From a virus: a stretch of 37,676 nt of DNA. The notes under the pieces were generated by a model, which saw only the letters and a list, made by a program, of their open reading frames with translations, did no database searches and was not told where the DNA came from. Positions 15,813 through 23,906 of the stretch are shown one piece after another. The first letter of the stretch is position 1; each line of letters starts with the position of its first letter. The position numbers and the translations under genes were made by a program. The DNA lies in IMG/VR virus record IMGVR_UViG_3300008259_000241, positions 1-37,676 of that record. One strand, given 5' to 3'.

Positions 15813-18214
15813 TAGATCAACGGCTCATATCTAGGGTTGGTCATCATCGCGGGCTGGGCTTGAGGTAGAAAAGCAGGGGACGGAGCAGGGGCCGCAGAAT
15901 TAAGAAGGCCATACCCCGGCTGGAAGAACATAGCTTCTGGGCCAAAGCCGTACCGCTCATAGTCTATGATGTTTGGATTGGCGCGCATATCTCGGCCTGT
16001 GCCAAAACCTACGCCTGTACCGAACGGGGAAACATACGGCGTTGTGGGGCCGGTGTCGCCGCCGCCTGCCAAAAGGTTTTTCAGAAGGTCGGCTCCGATA
16101 CCACCAATGGATATAAGTTGGGGTAGGGTTAGACCAGTGCCGAGAACGCCGTCCTTAGTAGAAGGCGGTGTGCCTGCTGTTTGCGTGGCGCTAAGCGCGC
16201 CCGGAATTATCGCAGGAATTGCGGTTTCAAAGCCCGGTATCGGTGCGGGTGCGGCCACTGCCTGCGGCGCGGTGACAACAATGGTGTCGTCTGCAATCGC
16301 AGGTTCCGACGGTAGGGGTTCCGGTAGCAGGCTCTTTGGTAGAAATTCCGTGGCGATAGGCTCGAACACGCCAGACAGCGCGCCGCCGTAGTTCGGCGTT
16401 GCCCTGTTTGCGAGTACGTTAATAGGGTCGAGACCGGCGTACATATCGACTGGCGGTAGCAACGCTTCCGGTAGCGGTTGTTGGGCAAACTGCTCGGCTG
16501 GCGTCTTATAGCCGCTTAGCGCACGCGAAGCCGCGTTGCCTGCTTCCGATAGAGCCGCTTGGCCGAGTGCGCCGCCCGCGCCTTGCAGTGCTTTTGATAG
16601 GCCGGTGACGACAATATCACCTGTGGCTTGCTTTGCTACTTCTTCGGCAGTCTTGCCAGCGACGTTCCCCAATGCTCCGCCGATTGCTTTATCAAGCCCA
16701 GTGCCGCTTACGATACCCGCAGATAGGCCGCCTAACGCCGCGCCTTTAAGAATATCATCACCCTTTAGCGCCGACCCCGCGCCGCCAAGTGCCGCGCCGA
16801 GGCCAATTTTACCCGCAGTACTTGCAAGAAGCGAGCCTGCCGACGCGCCCGCAGTCAATGGGATTGCGGCCAATGGCAACAGCGTGCCTGCCACATCCGC
16901 AATCTTGCCCAACGTGCTTTTGTTTTTCTTCTCATACGCAACCGTCTTAAATTCCCCAGACGGGTCTGCGGTTTGAATGCTGTAATTTGCTTTGCGGCCG
17001 AGCGTGTTGGTTAGGTTTTGGCCCAGTTCAGTTGCCTTGCGTGCAGCGTCGTAGCCGGTGCCCTCGAACACAACCTGCTTAGTGCGATGGTCAACGAGAC
17101 GTACCAACTGATTGGGCGTCATTGAGAAAACATTGCCGCCCATCTTTCCGGTGGGGTTGCCTTTGTTAGATATTGGCGCGGTGATGTACTGTATGTTTGG
17201 GTCTTCAATAACACCGCCCATCCGGCCACCGCCAAAGCCGCCTAGACCGCTTAGGTCCAAACCAGCTAAGCTGCTAAGATCAAACGGCGCGACTTCCTGC
17301 GTCATCGGCTGAACGGCGGGGAGGGGCTGTTGTGCTGCGGCGGGGGCCATCATGTCACCGCCGAGGAGGCCATAGCCACCGTCCATGATTGGTGCGGCGT
17401 CATACATCATGCGCCCGCCGTAGCGTGGCTCCGCAAGGGATTGATACATGGTTGGAAGTAACGCCATTACATCATTCCTTTCAAGGGCAGCGATAGGGGC
17501 CGCAAGAGGCGCTGCAAGAGGCGCTGCAAGAGGCGCTACGGTTTCGGCCTCGATAGTCGCAGGTTCTACGGCCGGGGTGTAAACTGGTTCTGGTGCGGGG
17601 GGAACAGCCGCAGCTTGAGCCTGTGCCGCAGCTTGCGCCGCTGCTTGTTCCGCAAGAGCGCGTTCCTGAGCGGCGCGTTCAGCGGCTGCCTGTGCTGCTT
17701 GCGCCCGTCTTTCATTAAGTTCTGTTTGCTGTCTTTGAGCGGCTGCTTCTGCGGCTGCGGCTCGTTCCGCGGCAACCCTTTCAGCTTGCGCTCTTGCTGC
17801 CAGTTCTTGAGCCGCGGCCACGCGCTGGGCTTCTGCGGCGGCGGCCTGTTGTGCGGCTACGCGCTGAGCATCGGCCTGAGCCGCTGCTTGCTCCGCAGCC
17901 GCTTGCTCCGCAGCCAACTGCTCTGCGGCGTAACGCTCCGCAGCCAACTGCTCCGCAGATATTTGCGGTGTGTTAAAACGATTAGTAATTGCGCCGATAA
18001 GGCCGTAATCCTCGGCCATAAACTGCGGAATATCGTTGACGCTGGTGGGGCTTTGGTAATCGTAAGTAGGGGTGGGTTCGGGTGAAGGCGCGTAATAAAC
18101 CGGCTCTGCAACAGGCGGGAAATACCGCCCTACGGCAGCGGCAATACCTCTCTGAAACGCAGGACCATCGAAATAGTCCGCGTTAAATTCCGGAAGATAA
18201 AAATCTTCAAACAT
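15812..18214 (-). CDS. Long Ala/Gln-rich coiled-coil virion protein, 800 aa
   Basis: The N-terminal 85 residues are Tyr/Pro-rich. From about 85 to 205 there is an almost uninterrupted Ala/Gln/Glu/Arg coiled-coil built from units like AEQLAAERYAAEQLAAEQ. A three-fold PLAA repeat follows near residue 230. A Gly/Ala-rich, hydrophobic stretch (about 450-590; for example AGASAGSLLASTAGKIGLG and AALGGLSAGIVSG) suggests membrane-interacting helices. The C terminus is Pro/Gly/Tyr-rich. It lies between portal and head genes, so it may be an internal core or ejection protein. The start overlaps the portal stop (TAATG). No enzyme motif seen. Confidence 0.68.
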   Translation of the reverse strand: MFEDFYLPEFNADYFDGPAFQRGIAAAVGRYFPPVAEPVYYAPSPEPTPTYDYQSPTSVNDIPQFMAEDYGLIGAITNRFNTPQISAEQLAAERYAAEQLAAEQAAAEQAAAQADAQRVAAQQAAAAEAQRVAAAQELAARAQAERVAAERAAAAEAAAQRQQTELNERRAQAAQAAAERAAQERALAEQAAAQAAAQAQAAAVPPAPEPVYTPAVEPATIEAETVAPLAAPLAAPLAAPIAALERNDVMALLPTMYQSLAEPRYGGRMMYDAAPIMDGGYGLLGGDMMAPAAAQQPLPAVQPMTQEVAPFDLSSLAGLDLSGLGGFGGGRMGGVIEDPNIQYITAPISNKGNPTGKMGGNVFSMTPNQLVRLVDHRTKQVVFEGTGYDAARKATELGQNLTNTLGRKANYSIQTADPSGEFKTVAYEKKNKSTLGKIADVAGTLLPLAAIPLTAGASAGSLLASTAGKIGLGAALGGAGSALKGDDILKGAALGGLSAGIVSGTGLDKAIGGALGNVAGKTAEEVAKQATGDIVVTGLSKALQGAGGALGQAALSEAGNAASRALSGYKTPAEQFAQQPLPEALLPPVDMYAGLDPINVLANRATPNYGGALSGVFEPIATEFLPKSLLPEPLPSEPAIADDTIVVTAPQAVAAPAPIPGFETAIPAIIPGALSATQTAGTPPSTKDGVLGTGLTLPQLISIGGIGADLLKNLLAGGGDTGPTTPYVSPFGTGVGFGTGRDMRANPNIIDYERYGFGPEAMFFQPGYGLLNSAAPAPSPAFLPQAQPAMMTNPRYEPLI
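17502..17537. repeat. Three perfect 12-bp tandem repeats
   Basis: GCAAGAGGCGCT occurs three times head-to-tail inside the 800-residue gene and encodes the PLAA repeat. Repeat number changes would keep frame. Confidence 0.85.
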
Positions 18215-19599
18215 TACATGATACCTTCCGGCGGTATTTCAGGTTGCATCTGCGCTTGTTGCACGGCCTGCGCCATCTGCGCGTTTTGCTGGGCCTGTTG
18301 GGCCTGCACAGCCGCACGTTCCATTTCGCCTTGCTGGCGTAGGAACTCACGGTCGCGCTGCATCAACGCTTCGATGTTGGCCGTGTTGACTTGCGCGCCG
18401 TACTTGGCTTCGATCTCGGCTGCCTTAATCATCATGTCGGCGTCGAGTTTGTCGCGCTCACGGTCGTCCTTGCGCAGCATCTCTTCGCGCTGCAACTCAA
18501 GTTCGGCTGCCTTCTTCTGGATGTCAGCGCGGATCGCTTCCATCTGAACCTGCGACAGCATCTCTTCCGGTGTCGGCTGCGGTGGAGCAGGCGGCGGGGG
18601 AGGCGGCATCATGGCTGGGTCTTTGAAGAACACAGTCGGGTCTTTGTATCCAGCCAGCGCCATCATCTGCGCCAGCGTATTGTAGTAACCCTGCATGTCA
18701 ACCAATGGAGCGCCCATCTGCATGAGCATCTCTTGCTTGGCGGCGACTTGGCCTAAGAACGCCATCTTCTCTTCGTTGCTGCCAGTGCCGAGAGCCACGT
18801 TCACTACAACGTCCATGTTCGCGTCCCATACACGCGGGTCAATCGGAACGAATGTGTTGCGCAAACGCACCATGCGCGGTGCGTCTTGGTTCTTAGTGAT
18901 AAGCTGTAACGACTTCTTGAACAGACCCTTCATGCCTGTCTCGGCGAAGATGCGGCAGATCAGTTCGATATGTTGCGCCGCAGCAGTAATCGTGGCTGCA
19001 ACAGCAGCGCGGGTCGAAGACTGAAGCGCGTTTGCATCCAGACCGGCCGCAGCCTTGGAAATACCTGTGCGGTTCTCGCGCAGTTCGTCCATGTACTGCA
19101 ACATCGGGAATGCTTGCTGTCCAACGAAGGGCATCGTGAACGGCTGCACCATACCCGGTGCGCGCATACGGATAATGCCACCGACTTCGGTGTTCATCAC
19201 GTCTTCAAGATTGACTTGGCCTTCGACTACACCCGTGCGTGGGTGGATCGACTGCGCCAAGCTGTCGAGCGTGTTGCGCAGGATATTCGACTTGATAAGC
19301 TGAATGTCCATCGTCACGTCGGCAATCGACATGCCGAAGAATGTGTGCGGCTCTGGATCAGGGCAGAAGTCTACGAACGGAATAAAGTCGCAGGGTTCGT
19401 AGTGAAGTATCTTGTTGGCCGTGCCAGCAACGCAGACGCGGCAAAGTTCCGCGATCCCGTCGCCGTCCATGTCAACATACACATAGCCCTCGATGTAAAG
19501 GACTTTGCGAGATGTCGTATCTGTGCGGCCTGTAATCTGAACGAAGGCTTGCGGGTTACGGTCGAAGGCTTCACTGAACGCACAGACGGCCCTTCTCAA
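18214..19599 (-). pseudogene. Portal protein, C-terminal 461-aa segment in a second frame
   Basis: This frame encodes the well-conserved C-terminal portion of P22-type portals: YIEGYVYVDMDGDGIAELCR, FCPDPEPHTFFGMSIADVTM, VGGIIRMRAPGMVQPF, FVGQQAFPMLQYMDELRENRTG and AGLDANALQSSTRAAV. The end is Gln/Met-rich and helical. The only start in the overlap is a TTG at 19599, with a TAG four codons upstream in the same frame. The family region between the ring core and this frame (including the usual PPEEF motif) is absent. The intact portal would need to join the upstream ORF by a +1 shift and still lack roughly 50-60 residues. Confidence 0.75.
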
Positions 19600-20389
19600 C
19601 TGTACGGACTACTGTACAATCGTAGGTGGCTGGCTGCGTTTGGCCCATCATGCCCATCGGCGTTTCGACCATCATCTCGCCGTAGGTAATCTCTACGTCC
19701 TTGACTTCGATATTGACATCGGCCTGAAGGACGGAGAAGGTGGCTTCGTCCAGACCCGTGAAGTAGTGGGTCGTGACATCTTTTTCGGTATCCCACCAGA
19801 CTTTCATGATACCGTTCTTACGGATCAGCGCGTCCTTAAATGTGGAATAGCATTCGTTGAATAGGTTGTTGTCGCGTGTCAGGCAGTAGTTAACATAATC
19901 CGTCGCCTGCTGCGCGCTATCAATATCTTCTGGGCCGTTCGGCGCAAACTCGACGACGTTGTTCGCCGCGAAAAATACTTTCATAATCGACGGCATCATG
20001 GCCTGCACGGTGTCGCGCACGTCCATAGAGATTGCCTGAGAGCGGCCTTCCTCTTCGTTGCCGAAGGGTTCGCCCTTGTAGTACTGGCCCGCAAGCGCAC
20101 GCTCCGGCGAGATCACATCGTCGATATAATCTTGCGCGTCGTCAATCTCGGCGGTGATAATGTTCTGAAGTTCTTCTTCCGATACAGGCTCTTCTACCTG
20201 CTCGTCTTCCATCTCTGGCTCTTCGATGGAAACTTCCGTACCATCGGCGAGTTCAATCTCGGTTTCTTTGGTCTTGTCTTCGCTATCGCCGTTTTCAGAG
20301 TTGGCGTTGGGAACCCCGGTATCTTGATACATACGGTTGTTCTTAGCCATCTCAGCCTTATTCGGCTTACGGTTATTGCGATATGCCAT
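19571..20389 (-). pseudogene. Portal protein, N-terminal 272-aa segment
   Basis: The N-terminal 70 residues are acidic. From there the pattern of P22-type portals is clear: ALAGQYYKGEPFGNEEEGRS, SMDVRDTVQAMMPSIMKVFF, VVEFAPNGPEDIDSAQQATD and DALIRKNGIMKVWWDTEKD. It ends VVRTVEKGRLCVQ then TGA, just where the family normally continues into a PPEEF motif. The next ORF overlaps by 29 bases in the +1 frame. Whether this is a sequencing or assembly deletion, a real split portal or a frameshifted gene cannot be told here. Confidence 0.75.
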
Positions 20390-20398
20390 ATTTTAGCC

Positions 20399-20575
20399 TT
20401 ACTTCTTTTTGGACTTGCCAGCTTCAGACAGAGCAATCGCTATAGCCTGTTTGCGCGATTTAGCCAAGGGAGCCTTTGCGGGGCCTTTGGGATTTACACC
20501 AGCGTGCAGTGTGCCGCGCTTGAACTCGCCCATGACCTTGGCCACTTTCTTGTCGGCCTTAGTTGGTTTCTTCAT
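20399..20575 (-). CDS. DUF6496-like small basic protein, 58 aa
   Basis: The start at 20575 (MKKPTKADKKVAKVMGEFKRG) follows an AAAGGTAAATG site. The end SRKQAIAIALSEAGKSKKK is the signature of a small protein family (DUF6496-like) found beside portal and terminase genes in many phages. It is highly basic, so nucleic-acid binding is plausible. It lies 9 bases before the portal gene. The start is at the stop region of the HNH gene. Confidence 0.74.
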   Translation of the reverse strand: MKKPTKADKKVAKVMGEFKRGTLHAGVNPKGPAKAPLAKSRKQAIAIALSEAGKSKKK

Positions 20576-20576
20576 A

Positions 20577-21002
20577 TCATTTACCTTTCGGCGCATACGC
20601 GCCGCGCTCACTCAAGTACACGATGGCCCTGTAAAGAATACTGGTGTTTTCTCTCGCGTGGCCTAGCATTAAATTACACATCGAACAAAGTATACCGCGA
20701 ACATCACCCGTCTCATGGTTGTGATCAACGGCAACTGGTCGCTTTCCCTTATACTCTATTGTATCAGATATTTCTACCTCACAAATAGGGCACGAAAAAT
20801 TCTGGTTGGTGAGGAGTGTTTGATACTCATCGACACTAAGGCCGTATCGCCGTTGGAGATTACGGGTATGGTTGTAGTCTGGCTGGGAGTCTCTGAAGCG
20901 GCGTTGGTGTTCACGCACACACGGCTTACAGACGCGTCTTTGAAAATAGAAGTCGTCAATCGGCTTTTCTTCGCCGCATTTCGGACAAGTCTTTGTTTCC
21001 AC
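20577..21002 (-). CDS. HNH endonuclease, recombination endonuclease VII type, 141 aa
   Basis: The start is GTG at 21002 with a GAGGGAGCG site upstream. Zinc-binding pairs occur at the N terminus (CPKCGEE and CKPC). The Endo VII core is clear: YGLSVDEYQTLLTNQNFSCPIC, then VDHNHETGDVRGILCSMCNLMLGHA with the catalytic DH-N and the second Cys pair. Such proteins resolve branched DNA or act as free-standing homing nucleases. It sits between terminase and portal genes directly under a strong promoter, a typical site for mobile HNH genes, but a packaging-linked nuclease role is also possible. Confidence 0.85.
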   Translation of the reverse strand: METKTCPKCGEEKPIDDFYFQRRVCKPCVREHQRRFRDSQPDYNHTRNLQRRYGLSVDEYQTLLTNQNFSCPICEVEISDTIEYKGKRPVAVDHNHETGDVRGILCSMCNLMLGHARENTSILYRAIVYLSERGAYAPKGK

Positions 21003-21151
21003 GAGTACGCTCCCTCTGGCCGTCTATAACCTAAAGTTCGCAGAAAAGCAAAAAAGTGGGGTGGCGGCGCGGTTAGAACGAAATGCAGGAGTTACATCAT
21101 ATCGTTCAGTCGCTATTACCGGTGGCAAAACCTCGCACACCCCATGATGCC

Positions 21152-21182
21152 CGGCAGGAAGAGGGAGAGAAAAAACCTGCCG
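21152..21182 (-). promoter_or_regulatory. Leader hairpin upstream of the head-gene transcript
   Basis: CGGCAGG and CCTGCCG form a perfect 7-bp stem around a 17-base loop. It lies just downstream of the promoter at 21192-21219, so it would be near the 5' end of the head-gene mRNA. No T-run follows. It may stabilise the message or be a protein-binding site. The rest of 21003-21215 shows no gene. Confidence 0.4.
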
Positions 21183-21191
21183 AGCAAAACA

Positions 21192-21219
21192 AATATATCA
21201 CAACATTATCTTATGTCAA
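21192..21219 (-). promoter_or_regulatory. Sigma70-type promoter at the end of the terminase gene
   Basis: On the minus strand TTGACA (21219-21214) is followed after 16 bases by TATATT (21197-21192). It is the best promoter match noticed in the window. It would drive the HNH, portal and head genes with a leader of about 180 bases. Confidence 0.6.
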
Positions 21220-22625
21220 ACAATCCCCTTTATATTCCTACGCAAGGCCCCGCTCTTGTTGGCCATCGAGTATCCATGCATGATCGTTGATATATCGGTG
21301 GCGAGGCACAGGCACAACGCATCCGCCTTATCCGGCGACGAAAGCCCGCGCTTCTTCATGCTCTCCTTACTCTCGACCTGCATCTTGCCCGACGAGGTAA
21401 AGGTGTATCGCGGGGCCGCCAACTCGGCGAACAACTGCTCATCCTTCGGTATCTTCACGTCACGGTTCGCCAGCCAGCCTTTGCACTTGAACCACAACTC
21501 GGCGCGTAGGTTGGCGTAAGTCCCTTTCATTGCAGGACTTTCCGCGACGTTGATCCCTCGCGCTGGCAGACCCAGTTCGCGCAGACGGTCGAGGACACCA
21601 GCACCCAACCCGATACTATCAACCAATATCTCTACTGGCTGCTCCGATGGCGTCAGCGCCTCAAACTCGGCCACGACTGCGCCTGTTAGCTGCATCAGGT
21701 CCAGACCTTTCCAAGTCTGTATCTCTTCCACAACCGGGCCGCGCCGTTTAGCGAGGGCGCTGGCATCCGAACCCATACGCGCAACGTCTAGGCCCCATAC
21801 GCTTTTTGTGGCTGGGCTAATCTTAATCTCGCGGTTCATGGCGCTGTCGATCAACTCAACGGGAATGACCGTATCTTCTTCACGCGGTGGGAAGTTACCG
21901 AGAACGCGCACATGGTATGCGGGGCTGTCCTCGCCGTAGCGTAACTGCATTTCCTTAACGAACGCATCGGACACACGCGGGCTGTCGAGGCAGCTAACGT
22001 GGAAGGTTTTCCATTCGCCCTTCAGACGATTGTGCGTATCGTAAAATAATCCGGTGTTTCGCGTAGGGTTGCCGAGAAGAAGCGTCGTCGCATTGTGGCC
22101 AGACATAGAACCGGACGCAGCTTCATACACACTTTCAGGTATACCGGACGCTTCGTCCGCGACGAGCAATACGTTGTCGGCGTGGATACCCTGCAAGGCT
22201 TCAGGCGTTTCTGCTCGGCTCGTTCTGGCGGAGATAAAGGCTTCACTGGCTGCGGCCTTCAATTCGATACGGTCGGCCTTGACTTCGATCAGCGTTTTGA
22301 GAACGTCGGGCAGTTCATTCACCCATCGCTTCAGTTCCGCGAACATCGCATCGAACAACTGTGCGGATGTCGGCGCAGTCACAACAACCTTCACCGGATA
22401 CCGCGTCAGAAAGTAATGAAGCATGGCCCAGCTTGCGGCTGTCGATTTGCCGACGCCGTGGCCTGAGCGGACGGAGATACGGCGCTCGCCTGAACTAATC
22501 GCTTTGAGAAACTCGACTTGCCAAGGGTCTGGCTTGGTCCTTAGAATATCGCGCACGAACCCTACGGGATCATCGCGGTACTTCTTCAAGAACTCCAGAA
22601 AGAAGTTCGGCTCAGATTTCGTCAT
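21216..22625 (-). CDS. terL: Terminase large subunit, 469 aa
   Basis: The ATPase domain has Walker A (GHGVGKST, about residues 54-61), followed by VVVTAPTSAQLFD, Walker B (NVLLVADEASGIPESVYEA) and a coupling motif (LLLGNPTRNTGLFY). The nuclease domain shows VWGLDVARMGSDASAL, VDSIGLGAGVLDRL and SSPDKADALCLC, which supply the metal-binding Asp residues. The protein packages DNA into the prohead through the portal. It overlaps the serine recombinase stop by 14 bases. The small terminase candidate lies 3 kb away on the other strand. Confidence 0.92.
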   Translation of the reverse strand: MTKSEPNFFLEFLKKYRDDPVGFVRDILRTKPDPWQVEFLKAISSGERRISVRSGHGVGKSTAASWAMLHYFLTRYPVKVVVTAPTSAQLFDAMFAELKRWVNELPDVLKTLIEVKADRIELKAAASEAFISARTSRAETPEALQGIHADNVLLVADEASGIPESVYEAASGSMSGHNATTLLLGNPTRNTGLFYDTHNRLKGEWKTFHVSCLDSPRVSDAFVKEMQLRYGEDSPAYHVRVLGNFPPREEDTVIPVELIDSAMNREIKISPATKSVWGLDVARMGSDASALAKRRGPVVEEIQTWKGLDLMQLTGAVVAEFEALTPSEQPVEILVDSIGLGAGVLDRLRELGLPARGINVAESPAMKGTYANLRAELWFKCKGWLANRDVKIPKDEQLFAELAAPRYTFTSSGKMQVESKESMKKRGLSSPDKADALCLCLATDISTIMHGYSMANKSGALRRNIKGIV

Positions 22626-23292
22626 TCTTATCTCCCCTTATTACGCGTGCGATTGTTTGATGGCTAACCGATATACCATGACGCTTTGCTACGATAATAG
22701 CAATATCGCGGTAGCTATGGCCTTTAACGCGTGCGGCTTTCATTGTAATCAATGCGTCCTGCGCGTTTGGTTCTGGATGCAGCTTGGCCTTGCGGCCTGT
22801 GCCTGACTTCTTAAATCCAAATGGCACTTTGCCACCGACGTATCCACCTTGTGACTTCTTCGCTCTCTTACCAGCGGTGACACGTTCTCTGATACGGCGG
22901 CGCTCCTCGCCGGAGAAGACGGCCATGATCTCTAGCATGAAGCGTCCGTTCGGGTTGGCCTTGTCCATCACATTGCCGTAGCCGTTGATGATGAGATTAA
23001 TGTTCGCCGTCTCCCAGTCGGCAATCACGTTTAGTGCGTCTCTCGCATCGCGAAACATACGGTCTAGCTTCGATACGATGACGGTATCGCCCGGCCGGAG
23101 GAACGCCAGCTTGCAGCCTTCTTCTCGGCGTAGCAGTGGGACACCGCCGGAGACGCCGCGTTCTTCGTAGATGTGCATCAGTTCCAAATTATGTGTGAGC
23201 GCGATGCCTTGGATTTGGCGTGCTTGGTCGTCGAGCGATGTGTTCTCGATCTGGTCTTCAGTCGAGACGCGAGTGTATCCATAAACTGCCAA
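22612..23292 (-). CDS. Serine recombinase/resolvase, 226 aa
   Basis: The start is a TTG at 23292 with GGGAG upstream; an ATG further upstream is out of frame. The resolvase domain begins AVYGYTRVSTEDQIENTS with catalytic Ser at about residue 10. It continues through VIVSKLDRMFRDARDALN (arginine-containing active-site helix) and MLEIMAVFSGEERRRIRERV. The C-terminal part (SYRDIAIIVAKRHGISVSHQTIARV) is a helix-turn-helix. The length matches small resolvases or invertases, not large integrases. It may resolve genome multimers or integrate; no attachment site is identified. It sits at the head of the late block. Confidence 0.88.
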   Translation of the reverse strand: MAVYGYTRVSTEDQIENTSLDDQARQIQGIALTHNLELMHIYEERGVSGGVPLLRREEGCKLAFLRPGDTVIVSKLDRMFRDARDALNVIADWETANINLIINGYGNVMDKANPNGRFMLEIMAVFSGEERRRIRERVTAGKRAKKSQGGYVGGKVPFGFKKSGTGRKAKLHPEPNAQDALITMKAARVKGHSYRDIAIIVAKRHGISVSHQTIARVIRGDKNDEI

Positions 23293-23399
23293 CGTATTTC
23301 TCCCGTTCTTTGTTGTCCATCGCTGTTACAATTTATTGTTACAGTTTGGCAAGCAAAAAGTTAGGAATTTTTTGGAAGGCATTATGTTAAATGCAAGGG

Positions 23400-23509
23400 T
23401 ATAGGGGGGTGGGGGCCACACTTCGGTGTCTGTTTAGTTATACGCACACGCCCCCCGCGCAAGGGCGGGGGCGGGGGGGTCAAAATCAAAGCACCCCCTC
23501 CCCCCTATA
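23400..23509. repeat. G-rich/C-rich inverted repeat with possible G-quadruplex
   Basis: TATAGGGGGGTGGGGG at 23400-23415 is matched by CCCCCTCCCCCCTATA at 23494-23509 with one mismatch. Between the arms, 23463-23479 has four successive G-runs (GGGCGGGGGCGGGGGGG), which could fold into a quadruplex. Confidence 0.7.
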
Positions 23510-23629
23510 TGTAAAAAAGCACGCATTTCTGCGGGTTACAGACTGTAACAGTGTATTAGTGTTGGACCAAATGGGTTCGGAGACGCACAAGAAACGAGGC
23601 GCGGCGCTGTCTCTCCACCACCTTAAAGC

Positions 23630-23656
23630 GGCACATTGTGCCTGTGGCATTATAAT
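23630..23656 (+). promoter_or_regulatory. Candidate early promoter with operator palindrome
   Basis: TATAAT at 23651 is preceded by the perfect palindrome GGCACA-T-TGTGCC (23630-23642), which overlaps the expected -35 zone. No good -35 hexamer is seen, so activator dependence or a different promoter type is possible. It points toward the rightward early genes. Confidence 0.4.
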
Positions 23657-23688
23657 ATATAGGCGAGGCAATCACATTCGGATGTGAT

Positions 23689-23717
23689 TTGATTGGTTAC
23701 TATTTTTTACCAATCAA
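23689..23717. promoter_or_regulatory. A/T-rich hairpin in the early leader
   Basis: TTGATTGGT (23689-23697) pairs with ACCAATCAA (23709-23717) around an 11-base loop containing a T6 run. A second perfect hairpin, AATCACAT/ATGTGATT with a TCGG loop (23670-23689), abuts it. Both would be in the 5' leader of the early transcript. Confidence 0.4.
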
Positions 23718-23790
23718 TAAAATTATATATCTTTACTAAGCGGAACAATGTTCCTATTGATAATGCATCAACAGCAAAGAGGGAATGACA

Positions 23791-23904
23791 ATGGCTTTTG
23801 ATTTATCACAGTATATACCGTTCAATGCTTTCGCGTTCGTATGGATAGTAAGCATGTTGGCAGGTTTCGCCTATGCTTGCCGCAACAATAAAGAGGGGAA
23901 GTAA
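23791..23904 (+). CDS. Very small single-TM membrane protein, 37 aa
   Basis: MAFDLSQYIPFNAFAFVWIV continues as SMLAGFAYACRNNKEGK. One membrane helix spans about residues 12-30, followed by a basic tail. AGAGGGA precedes the ATG at good spacing. It is the first gene after the divergent control region. Early phage membrane microproteins often alter host envelope functions, but no function can be read here. Confidence 0.6.
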   Translation: MAFDLSQYIPFNAFAFVWIVSMLAGFAYACRNNKEGK

Positions 23905-23906
23905 TC

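Larger units (their letters stand above)
23293..23790. other. Divergent control region between late and early blocks
   Basis: About 500 bases hold no convincing gene. They contain direct TGTTACA repeats beside the recombinase start (23323-23344), a 16-base G/C inverted repeat (23400-23415 with 23494-23509) around a G-rich stretch, a perfect 15-base palindrome (23535-23549), the palindrome GGCACATTGTGCC (23630-23642) next to a TATAAT (23651-23656), and two A/T-rich hairpins (23670-23689, 23689-23717). This is the likely regulatory hub and possible origin or packaging region; assignment among these is not possible here. Confidence 0.6.

Noticed and set aside
19571-19620. Programmed -1 frameshift to make the full portal
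   Set aside because: The C-terminal frame is +1 relative to the N-terminal one, no slippery heptamer is present, and the expected middle part of the family is missing in either frame.
21003-21215. Small gene between terminase and the HNH gene
   Set aside because: No open frame with a ribosome site; the stretch is better explained as promoter and leader.
23391-23687. 98-codon ORF in the divergent control region
   Set aside because: It translates the G-rich repeats into an implausible protein with no ribosome site; the region looks regulatory.
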